Positions 10,019 through 18,646 of a stretch of 18,646 bases of DNA are shown here, piece after piece. Both the position numbers and the translations under genes were made by a program. How positions within the stretch are numbered: the stretch's first letter is position 1; each line of letters starts with the position of its first letter. The notes beneath the pieces are model-generated. The model was given only the letters and a program-made list of their open reading frames with translations. It had not been told where the DNA came from and made no database searches. Source of the stretch: Saccoglossus kowalevskii (taxonomy: Eukaryota > Hemichordata > Enteropneusta > Harrimaniidae); contig NW_003150768.1 in assembly GCF_000003605.2 (NCBI RefSeq), positions 86,350 through 104,995 of the forward strand. Reading direction: 5' to 3'.

Positions 10019-10193
10019 GATCAAAGGCACCCACTACCAATATACAATTAAACACCTTTAAACAATAAGCAAGTTAGCAAAAACACCTCGAAACAATGGG
10101 CATGCCTACAATAAACAAGATCAAAGGATGCCACTCTATTAACTATATGATTGACACAAATTAACACCTGTTGATCACACCTAAGATCAAAGG
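10019..10193 (-). promoter_or_regulatory. cluster of three TCF/LEF-type sites (and one SOX-type site)
   Basis: GATCAAAGG, the complement of the TCF/LEF consensus CCTTTGATC, occurs exactly at 10019-10027, 10119-10127 and 10185-10193. AACAATGG, a SOX-type sequence, is at 10092-10099. The bases around each site are partly alike (CCACT, AACACCT), so the cluster may be a decayed tandem repeat rather than an enhancer. No nearby promoter can be named. Confidence 0.3.
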
Positions 10194-10319
10194 TTACCAT
10201 ATCCCCCATGAGACCATTAACATACTCTAAAAATAATAGCAGAAAATGTGTTGCCATTTATTTTACATGTAAATACTGACGTGCAAGCAAAATACTGACA
10301 ATGTGCAAGCATCGGTGAT

Positions 10320-10402
10320 AAAAAACAATTGTTTTTTACTATGGGGGTTTTTCCTAGGGTTTTTTTTCCTCTGGTTTTTTTTTTCCTAAGGTTTTTTTTT
10401 TC
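10320..10402. repeat. perfect 18-bp palindrome followed by a T-rich GG-T(n)-CCT repeat
   Basis: 10320-10337 is six A, CAATTG, six T. From about 10345 follow four variants of GG, 5-10 T, CCT: the + strand is almost pure pyrimidine/G and the other strand A-rich. Confidence 0.8.
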
Positions 10403-12430
10403 GGACCCAGTTTGGAGTCTAACCTCCGGATTAACTGCCCATTAACGCCCACTGAAAACAAACAGAGAACAAAGAAGACAAACCTAGGTTTTTCTTACAA
10501 TGCTGTTTCAGTCTGGTTTCAGTCGAAAAAAAAAAATAAGATGCATACTATGGAGCTCCATGTTCATAAGGAGTGTTATATTTTGAAGCGTTATTAAGAA
10601 TTCCAGCAGCAATTTTTTTCTTTCCAAGTAATGTAAATGATAATAAAAAAACAACAACTTAGATTTGTAAAACAAATGCATTTACATTGTGTTATTTATA
10701 AGTGTGATGAAAATTATATTTATTTATTTCTGTGATTGGTAATAATGATTAGTTTCCCACAACTTATATTTTGATAGTTTGTTATATTTTGTCATTAAAT
10801 GTGAATCAAGTGATACCATAGACCCTCTCTATTGTGATATATATGGTGAATTAATGTTTGAAACAGAACAGGGAAAAAATGCACTAGAATTTTAATGAGC
10901 AGCTTCTTAGGATAAATTACTTACGTTATATATATATATTTGGCATAGTCAGTAAAATATGTTTAGCCATGGAGTGAACTGGTACATTTTGTCCTCAACA
11001 AGTACAGTCAGTTTTGTGCCCATGTCAGTTCATAAATTCATAGAACACATTTTTTGGTTAAGTTTGTAAAGTCAAGCACTTAATCTTGTGGGAATCAACA
11101 TGGCGGATGTACAGTGACAACACAACACATTAAGATAATAACACGGCGTGTAACTTCAGTGTATGGCCGGTAAACGGCAGTCCTCACTTTATTTTGTTTT
11201 CCTAGTACTGGATTCTACCCATCTTCACCAGCGAAGGAATATTTATTCGGCCAAAGTCTCAACATTGATCCTTGGCAGATTTCACCAAGATTTTCACTGT
11301 ATGTCGCACACTTTCAAGCGATTATAAGATTCACTTGGGCTCATTTGCATTACCCAATCAAAACTTATGACAGAAACAACACATTACTTGGTAAAATAAA
11401 AATCTTGGAATATAGAAATTAACATGTTGCTAGTTTTTGCTCTTTGAACGAGCTTACTGACCACCAAAAGAAAGTGCTTAGTGCTGTATCTGAGGGAAAC
11501 TGTGAGTTTGTTGCAACGAAACAGGATCGGGCAAGTCGATATGTTATCAGTTTCGACAGTTTTGTCAGTTTACTGAAACATGGTTTGCACAAATATTTAG
11601 ACATTTCATTCCACAAACAATTCTCAACATTGGAATAAAACTTTTTGAAAATGTGTCAACCAATATAGACCTCTTGTTCTTGACTCCTGGTGAATCAGCG
11701 CTGGTGACGCCAGCTCTCTGGCGTGTCCAATCAAATGACTTAATTTTCCTAACATAATCACGCATGGGTTCATGGATCGGTTATGAATGGCAGGCTTTTG
11801 CTTGTGCCTTATTTTTTTTTACATATATTTTGGCATTTTTTCGGACATTTCAATCATTCCTGATGCTTAAAATTTACCGTTGTCATTGTATTTTTTGTAT
11901 GTTAATATAAACACTACTAGGTAATAATCAACAACTTTGAAATATATAACTGAATTGCACTACCGCGATTATTTGCTATTAAGCAATGCAGTTGTGTGCA
12001 TTTTTATTTGAAACTACTTAACGTTACTAATAAAATTGAAAAAAAAATAATTGTATTAGGCATACCAGATTCATTAAGGATGCTGTATAGGTTTTTTTGC
12101 TTTGAAACCCAAAATTCGACTTTTTTGTATTTTTCAATGCTGAACTACCGGTACAAGGAGCAAACACTCAGTAGGAAAAAAATTCAATTGGGTGTTTTTA
12201 TAGGGTGTAAAAACCCATTTTTATTAATTAAAAACAAAAGCACATGGCTTTGTTTTGAATCCCATGTTTTAATTAAACAACCAAAGACCTAACAGACAGC
12301 TAATTTGCATAATAGTCACCACCCATAGCAAATATAAACAGTCTCTCACATTCAGTACAAGTTACGCATCAATGATACACACATTCTATTTACGATCATC
12401 ATCTACAAATTTAATTTCGCTCAACACTAA
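10403..12430. other. non-coding stretch with one weak exon candidate
   Basis: Mostly AT-rich unique sequence. 11206 follows a good acceptor (polypyrimidine then CCTAG), and a frame without ATG is open from 11174 to 11422. Its peptide includes GFYPSSPAKEYLFGQSLN and is not recognisable. A GTATGT donor lies near 11299. Nothing else is supported. Confidence 0.3.
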
Positions 12431-12790
12431 AGTCTTCCAATTGACCATGAAACGGGACGAAAGAAAACGAATCCAAAGAAGTTTGGAGAAGAACGTCGAC
12501 AGTATGTAAAGTGATTTCGCCGAGAAAGTATGCGACAATTTATTCAATCGGCCGATCGAGAAAGTAGCAACTTTTCGGAGATTGAAGGCGATACAATGAA
12601 AAACCCGCAATCTTTGCAACCTGAAGAAAATGTCGGTGTATATCGGCATTGAAAGTTACAATTTGTGAAACAGATGAGGATGGCGACGCTGAACTTGACA
12701 CCATGACCGGCACAATTAGAATTGTTGACTTGGACATTATAAACGAATAAATCGCGGAAACAGCTGCGTGCGAACAATGTACAAACGGCT
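12431..12790 (+). pseudogene. CpG-rich, coding-like but frame-broken segment, unrecognised
   Basis: About two dozen CpGs fall in 360 bp, against very few around it. Short coding-like runs change frame: from the ATG at 12447, MKRDERKRIQRSLEKNVDSM then a stop; near 12530 MRQFIQSADRESSNFSEIEG; near 12665 CETDEDGDAELDTMTGTIRI and a stop at 12748-12750. This could be a decayed retrocopy, a first exon with an unmethylated CpG promoter, or chance in higher-GC DNA. No family is recognised. Confidence 0.2.
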
Positions 12791-13846
12791 CCCTCAGTAT
12801 AGTAGAAATACTACAGCATGGTTTGGGATTGCATTTTGTTATTGCTTGCAGTAATGAAATGTGCCATGTTTAAAAGTCGAAACAATTTGCGCCAACAAAG
12901 AAGGTCGGTGGTCACTTTGAGATAAACAGGAAGTTTGCCATCGGTGGTCACGCGATTGGGAAAAGGACGCTAAAGTTTGGCAAAATTGTCATTTGTTGAT
13001 TTTTTTTGAGAAAGATGACACTGGGTGACATGGTAATGAAATTTTAGATGGTCTATTTATTAATTCAGCAAGAAAAAAATTATCAATTTTAATGATGATT
13101 TCAGTTGTAATTTTTTTTTCAAAACTCAAAATATGAATTGTATATAATTGTAACCAATTAACAATATTAACTTATATATTTTTGGCAATATATCCCATTT
13201 TAACTAAATGTGTTTCACTGTATACAGTAAGTCTTGGTTATTTAAAAAAAAATTAACTATACATTATATTAATTTGTATGCAAATTATCCGCACTCCTGA
13301 GAAATTTCCCGGGGACAACACTAGAAATAGAAAAATATGATCAGAAGATAATGTATTCACATTGAAAACTGACTAAACTAAATTTGGTCAAATGTTTCAA
13401 CAATACTAGGATTACCGGTAATATCAATAATTATCACTTTTTTTATCTAGTGTCACTAAGCTAAGCTTAGAGATATAATGAGAAAACATTTCTTGTTTTT
13501 GTTTCTCAAAAAATCTTTATCTATATTTATAAGTGCTGTGGAATTGTTAAATACTAATGTGAAATGTCTTTCATGTATGTACCCATATGTGTTCTTTCAA
13601 AACTATATTGATTATACTTATTTTTAACTATCAATTTTTTTTATTTTTTACAGTGGTGCTGTAACATATTACATACATCTGTGGAAATTGCAAAATTTTG
13701 TGGCAGTTTAAATTCTCTGGCTTCCTACAACATAGTGTCAGTGACTATATTAAAACGTTATCGTACACAAATGCTATAAAATCCTGAACATTTCTAGTAG
13801 TGAGAATTAAATGGTTTACAGTGTTATATACCCTTTGATATTAGTT
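12791..13846. other. non-coding, AT-rich
   Basis: TCGGTGGTCAC appears twice (near 12905 and 12943). The rest is A/T-rich unique sequence with one TACCGGTA at 13413-13420 and CTAAGCTTAG near 13460. No gene or RNA is seen. Confidence 0.5.
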
Positions 13847-13991
13847 GCGTTCATGCACAGCTCCTTAGCATGGGCTAAGAGGTCAAATTCCTTAGCCCGT
13901 GCTAAACAATGCAAAGTACGGGTTAAATCTGATCCAAATTTATGACGCGGTCTAGACCCTTAGCACAGGCTAACGAAGTGTGCACGAACGC
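13847..13991. mobile_element. 145-bp foldback element
   Basis: Its ends, 13847-13884 and the reverse complement of 13954-13991, are imperfect inverted repeats of about 37 bp sharing GCGTTC-TGCACA, TTAGC and GCTAAG. The interior is short and has no coding capacity. The structure suits a MITE or foldback element; no clear target duplication is visible. Confidence 0.55.
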
Positions 13992-14007
13992 TTAGCCCAG
14001 GGCTAAG
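13864..14007. repeat. four palindromes of the type CTTAGC-N(4-5)-GCTAA(G)
   Basis: CTTAGCATGGGCTAAG (13864), CTTAGCCCGTGCTAA (13891), CTTAGCACAGGCTAA (13959) and CTTAGCCCAGGGCTAAG (13991, perfect arms of 8 around A). Three fall inside the foldback element and the fourth lies at and just beyond its right end. Confidence 0.85.
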
Positions 14008-14081
14008 CGCCCTCTGCAGCGACCTTTGGGTGTGAACAATTATGCACGTGATCAAATATATCCAACTTTCTCATTCCCAAA

Positions 14082-14282
14082 ATGGCAACCGAGCTCAGTG
14101 TACACACTGATCGAGCCGCTGTAGTAGAGCGTACAGCAGTTCCAATCGTAGACAAAATAAATTTGGTTCGCTGTCTACGACATGCATTAATAAAACGCTG
14201 TATTCTGTTACGCCGTTGTATACTGTTTATGTGCATCCAAATAAGTTGGGTACAATTACTATTATTATCGGTACTCCATTGA
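14082..14282 (+). CDS. small open frame with a strong start context, unrecognised
   Basis: The ATG sits in CCAAAATGGC, with A at -3 and G at +4, an optimal animal start context. The 66-codon frame begins MATELSVHTDRAAVVERTAV, continues with a Cys/Arg-rich stretch and ends at a TGA at 14280-14282. It lies 75 bp after the CTTAGC palindromes. The first ~45 codons look more protein-like than the low-complexity end, so if real it may be a first exon. No family is recognised, and chance is quite possible. Confidence 0.2.
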   Translation: MATELSVHTDRAAVVERTAVPIVDKINLVRCLRHALIKRCILLRRCILFMCIQISWVQLLLLSVLH

Positions 14283-15015
14283 AGATTTTTAGCCGACCAA
14301 CCCTTAATGATACTGGCTTGCCTATTACTTGCTCTGAATAGGTCTTTGTATTTACAATTGTTAATTAACAGATGTTATTGTATGTACAGTGAATACATTT
14401 TAAATAATAAATCATACTGAATTACTAAAAAATGGTATTTTTAGAATGTGAGAATGATTCTGTTGCATAGTGGTGATACTGAAAACCAGCTCCTGGTAAT
14501 ATGCAAAGACCTGAATTAAGAAAGAAGTCAAGTTGTTATTAAGGGTACATCAAGGTTTACTCAGATTTATGAATGCAGATTCTTGAGCATTTATACATGT
14601 ATGAGACGTAGTTTGGTTGCACTTGTGTACTGCAAGATTTTAGACTTGGGTCAATGGAAGTTTTCAGTTATCAGTACAAAACTAGATTATAGGAAATCAC
14701 TTTATGATGAATTTACCCACATAGAGTACATATTGATTCACATGTTTGCAGATGTTCCATGTATTTTTTTAACTTGAGTATTTTATAATCAAATATCGAG
14801 GACTGACATTCATGTCTTGTTATTTTTTGGATCTTGTTCAAAATGGCCAACTGGTAGCCATTTTGTTTTAAAGAATCCATATATCCAACATTCCTAGACT
14901 GATAAAGTTAAAACTTTACACATACATCTTGTCAGACTTTGAGGCCAAAAATGTATCAAAATCACACATTTTCACACATTTTCACCATTCCTGGACGCAC
15001 ATCGTTTTATTTTTG
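14283..15015. other. non-coding with one R3 fragment
   Basis: 14827-14875 reads TTCAAAATGGCCAACTGGTAGCCATTTTG in pattern, a fragment of family R3 in plus orientation. I see nothing else. Confidence 0.5.
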
Positions 15016-15580
15016 ACTCCTGTGTGCAAAGCACACAATGGAAGTCTTTGCAGTTAGTGTGTCTGTATGTATGCGTGTGTGTATGTATGTATGATTAGGT
15101 TTTGGTAAAACCATGCATATTAATTACCTAATTTGCATGATAATTAGCTGATTTTTAGCTGTTTCATGACTGTTCCACTCGTATCTAAAGAACCACTCAT
15201 TGGATTTTGATGAAACTTGGCATATACATACGTGAACTAAACAGATTCGATTAATTTTGGGTATAAATCTGTGCATACATGTATTAATTACCTAATTTGC
15301 ATAATGATTAATCAATTTCCGGCCTTTCCACTGATATCTCAAGTACTAATCATCACATTTCAATAAAACTTGGTACATATGTCATAGGACACTGCACAGA
15401 CCTGGTAGTTTTTAGGGTAATATCAGTACATATTAATTACCTAATTTGCATAATTAATTAATTTTCAGCTTTTAATATTTCAAGTAGTAATCATCACATT
15501 TAAATGAAACTTGGTACATATATGTCATAGGACACTGCACAAACCTGATAGTTTTTAGGGTAATATCAGCGATAGATATG
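15016..15580 (+). repeat. family R4: terminal hairpin plus ~150-165-bp tandem units
   Basis: The hairpin at about 15016-15046 has inner arms GTGTGC and GCACAC around AAA, extended by GACTCC and GGAAGTC. A GT/ATGT simple tract follows (about 15058-15092). ATTAATTACCTAATTTGCAT then recurs at 15119, 15283 and 15432 (spacings 164 and 149), with TTTCAATAAAACTTGGTACA and CATAGGACACTGCACA in the later units. No coding capacity. Confidence 0.8.
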
Positions 15581-16841
15581 CTTTTACAGATTTTGTTCAA
15601 ATTTGGTTCAAAAGGCAAGACATAATGGAAAACATATGCTCATTCAGCTGTTTCTCATTTTTATGGCCTGTGAGTGTACATGGCATCTGGAGAGTAATTT
15701 TTCAAGTTAGAATTCTCGAAAATTGCTCATATTAAATTGGTCAACTTCTCAACAACAGACAAGAATGTGATATTCAATATATTTGGTTGATGATGCACAT
15801 CAGTTTGTTTCAATATAAATGACACCCATTCCACCCCTCCCTCTCAAAATAAGTCCAGACCATCACCCATATATACAAATGATAGAATATATATAAAATG
15901 AAAAATACAAGTGTGTTGTTAAATGTATTATGACATTATCTTTTACCTCATATCTGGGCCATCATCTGTTTCTGTGTCTGTGCTGTTTGTGAAGAAATAT
16001 ATTGCAATGGTGCATGCCAGGTCAATACCACCAATGCGGCAAGTTCGTAGGAACATGTGTGCCACATTGATGTCTGAATCAATTGACTTCTACTTGCTAC
16101 GCGGTTGGGTTTATGATGACCTGAAGATTTCAATGATTTTTGGTTAGTAGATTAACTCAGTTTTGTGACGCTAATGTTGGTTTCGTATTTGAATAGTTCA
16201 ATTCTTCATTAAACCAGCTATTCGGAGCTGGTACACATACAGTATTATGTTATTCCTGCATTTTTCATAATCTCACTACAAGTCTATCAATTTACAAAAT
16301 AATTATTTTTCGAGACATGATTGAGGCTGAAATAATTTATAAATTTGCTTACATTTACATGTTTGTGAATATTAATAAACATGTTTGTTTGGTTTTGTGA
16401 AAGTACCTTGTTCGTAAATAACAATGATGACCGACTGGCGTTATTATTAAATTCACTAAGCTAAAATGATCTCACATACACTCGAGAGTAAATTCACAGG
16501 GTTAATTAATACTTGTGCCAAATTATAACAATATATAATTAACGTATTTTAACGTAACTGACATTACTAACTAGAATGTTCACAATACCTAACATGTGGG
16601 TTCTTAGTCCCTAAAGTCATAACCTTGACTTGATCACATGACCACATTCCAGAGGCCATCACAATAATTACATGTACAATACAGCTAAAACAAGTCATTG
16701 AAAATGACAGTCCCTGTCAAAATTTTTGAAAGTTCTCTTTGTGCTCGTCATATTAAAGCAGAGGGGTTGTTGCGAGTGTGTCCTTGAAAGTTCCAAGTGG
16801 CGTATACAACAGATTGTTTATTTACATCAAAACATGTGTTC
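15581..16841. other. non-coding stretch with one unassigned open frame
   Basis: 15923-16147 (+) has an ATG-initiated 74-codon frame whose middle includes AMVHARSIPPMRQVRRNMC and DFYLLRGWVYDDL. The base composition there is higher in GC than the surroundings, and a pyrimidine-rich run near 15965-15990 precedes it. I recognise no family. The remainder is AT-rich with no identifiable feature. Confidence 0.3.
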
Positions 16842-17430
16842 CGTGGCCAAAAATAAAAACTGCCGTTATTCGGCCATCATTGATCTGATTATGAAACACA
16901 CTGATATGTATGATGTATGTGCCAAATACGAATGAAAATGGTACATAAATTGTGGAAATATAGTAGTAAGGCCAAAAAGTCAGATGGCTGACTTTCGGCC
17001 ATCCTTGACCAGAATTTGAAACAAATTGTCATGGACATGCATCCTAACATGTATAAAGTACATGTATGTGCCAAATTTGAATGAAAACTGACAGAGCACA
17101 TCCAAGATACCGCATAAAAAAACAAAAACAAGATGCCTGCCAGTTGACCATCTTTGACCCAATTGCGAAATAAATCGTCATGGACATGTATCCTAACATG
17201 TATAATCGATGTACCAAGTTTGAATGACAACTGACAAAGCATGTCCAAAATACATTTTCAAAAAACAAGATGGCTGCCAGTCGGCCATTTTGAATCGAAT
17301 TGCTAAACCACTGCATGTGCATATGTCCCACATAAAGTACTAGGCACATGCAAAGAATGAACTGAATCTGTCCACAGGATTCTGAAATATGACTCTGGAC
17401 AGACTGACGCACCGACGGGCGGTCGGGGAC
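16842..17430 (-). mobile_element. family R3 element, minus orientation, copy 1
   Basis: Reverse complement of the layout at 7634-8665: tail at 16842-16985, then units with GAATGAAAA(C/T) near 16930, 17079 and 17222 (spacings 149 and 143), then the GCATGTGCATATG and ACATAAAGTACTAGGCACAT spacer and head to about 17430. The 460-bp insertion of the plus copy is absent, leaving an intact empty site. Open minus-strand frames here are just the repeat read through. Confidence 0.75.
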
Positions 17431-17776
17431 ATGTATCCTAACATGTATGATCTATGTACTAAATTTGAATGAAAACTCGCAAAGCATGTCCAAAATACAA
17501 CATTTTCAAAAAACAAGATGGCTGCCAGTCGGCCATCTTTGATCCAATTGTGAAATTGTCATGGACATGTATCCTAGCATGTATGACCTATGTACCAAGT
17601 TTGAATGAAAACTGACAAAGCATGTCCAAAATACAACATTTTCAAAAAGCATGATGGCTGCCAGAAAGAATGAACAGAATCCGTCCAAGGGATTCTGAGA
17701 TATGACTCCGGATGGACGCACGGAGACCGAATTATAAGTCCCCGTTTTCAGACTTCGTCCGAACGGGGACTAATAA
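17431..17776 (-). mobile_element. family R3 element, minus orientation, copy 2 (shorter)
   Basis: Two more units (GAATG at 17467 and 17603, spacing 136) lead to a head at about 17662-17776. The head ends in an inverted repeat with perfect 10-bp arms AGTCCCCGTT (17737-17746) and AACGGGGACT (17762-17771). The GCATGTGCATATG spacer of copy 1 is missing: GGCTGCCAG is joined directly to AAAGAATGAAC. Confidence 0.75.
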
Positions 17777-18646
17777 GGCATTTAGTAAAGTTCTGTGTAG
17801 TATTTTCTTTGGATCCCGTGATGTGTTTCTATTTGTAAAAAAAATGCTTGTAATTACCGGTAAATAGTGACCTCTGTGTGGTCTTGTCATTGTTCTCAGA
17901 ATCACAGGCCCTTGAATTGATGAATTGGATTATGAAAATTATATACTCAAATTTTTGTAATATATTCTTCTGTAAAATTCATTGATTCAAATGCCTGTGC
18001 TTGGTATCCAATAATCAGAAATGTTTGTTTCGATCAGTCATAAACGGACACATTTTGCGAACACGCGACACCTCTTCAGCGATCATAAAATTATTTATAC
18101 ATTTGATATTTCAAGACGATTTGAAGTATATCATGTCTGCAATAAGTCTCTAGTGTCGATATGTGCTCAATGAAGGGATCACTAATTTATATGGTTGCCA
18201 TCTTGCACATTAGCTTGCATACTTGTTCAATTTTATAGTGGCAAAGCGAATTATTAGGTCTATTGGTGACACTTTCATCTCAGATACAGAATTGAAAAAA
18301 AAGAAGCATTATATTATTCCCAATAAATTCCCCTCAAATTAGTGAATTAGCAATATTTCTTTTGATGTCCTGAAAACTCCCACTGTGTCTGGTCATTGAA
18401 TGCATCACATATCAGATGGTATGTTGTAGGGTTTTCATTATTATTCATTGATTTTTTTTCAATTTTCTTTCAAGGTTATTGGAGCTGGAAGATTTTTTTC
18501 CCTGTTTGTCCTTGTACAAGAGTATTTCTTCCAATAATTATTTCCAGGATACTAGGCTGCATTTGGTTACATGTACCAACTTGTGTCCGGGCCACACACA
18601 GTCAAACAATCTGGTATGCAATACCAGACATTTAAACACTGGAAAT
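17777..18646. other. non-coding end of window
   Basis: A TACCGGTA is at 17855-17862. A strong acceptor (long T/C tract then TTTCAAG) ends at 18473 and is followed by an open stretch. The peptide is either hydrophobic in the phase exon d requires, or VIGAGRFFSLFV in another phase. Neither is convincingly EXO1. Confidence 0.35.

Noticed and set aside
14005-14022. GCGCCCTCTGCAG, partly like a CTCF site
   Set aside because: It matches only about ten core positions of the reverse consensus and loses the rest; too weak to call.
16889-17721. Several overlapping minus-strand open frames
   Set aside because: They are the R3 tandem units read through; the peptides repeat (CFVSFHSNL, LGYMSMTI) because the DNA repeats.
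18474-18520. VIGAGRFFSLF-like reading after a strong acceptor, as a distal EXO1 exon
   Set aside because: The reading is not in the phase left by exon d, is very short, and matches human EXO1 only by an RFF triplet; chance is likely.

Overview
This window looks like nuclear DNA from an animal, probably a marine invertebrate. It is AT-rich and intron-rich, full of short dispersed repeats, and the one recognisable gene is split by GT-AG introns. The palindromes TACATGTA and TACCGGTA are strikingly frequent. I cannot name the species. No prokaryotic gene organisation, rRNA, tRNA or CRISPR array is visible.

The only gene I can identify is an internal part of EXO1 (exonuclease 1) on the + strand. 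Four exons (3864-4051, 4501-4597, 6094-6289, 7421-7459) join in a consistent reading phase. They encode about 173 codons, matching roughly residues 280-420 of human EXO1: the end of the Rad2/XPG nuclease domain and the start of the disordered regulatory tail. The exons for the catalytic acidic residues must lie upstream of base 1. The MLH1/MSH2-interacting C-terminus was not found, so it lies downstream or in exons too divergent to see.

Layout. 1-3863 is probably intron, with a repeat field at 1408-2851. 3864-7459 holds the four exons; one intron contains a ~155-bp tandem repeat (5041-5660) and another a TTA microsatellite and a MITE. 7460-18646 has no convincing exon and is mostly mobile or repetitive DNA. 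It includes a repeat family in inverted copies (7634-8665 and 16842-17776), a 460-bp insertion inside the first copy that resembles a solo LTR, three TCF/LEF-type sites near 10.0-10.2 kb, a foldback element with CTTAGC palindromes (13847-14007), and a third tandem-repeat element (15016-15580).

The most notable non-genic pattern is that at least three otherwise different repeat families share a plan: a strong short hairpin, a short-period simple tract, then ~145-165-bp tandem units carrying a variant of AAACTTGGYAYATA. A fourth family, at 1408-2851, shares part of this plan but has no clear hairpin. I see no coding system other than EXO1; small open frames are listed with low confidence.
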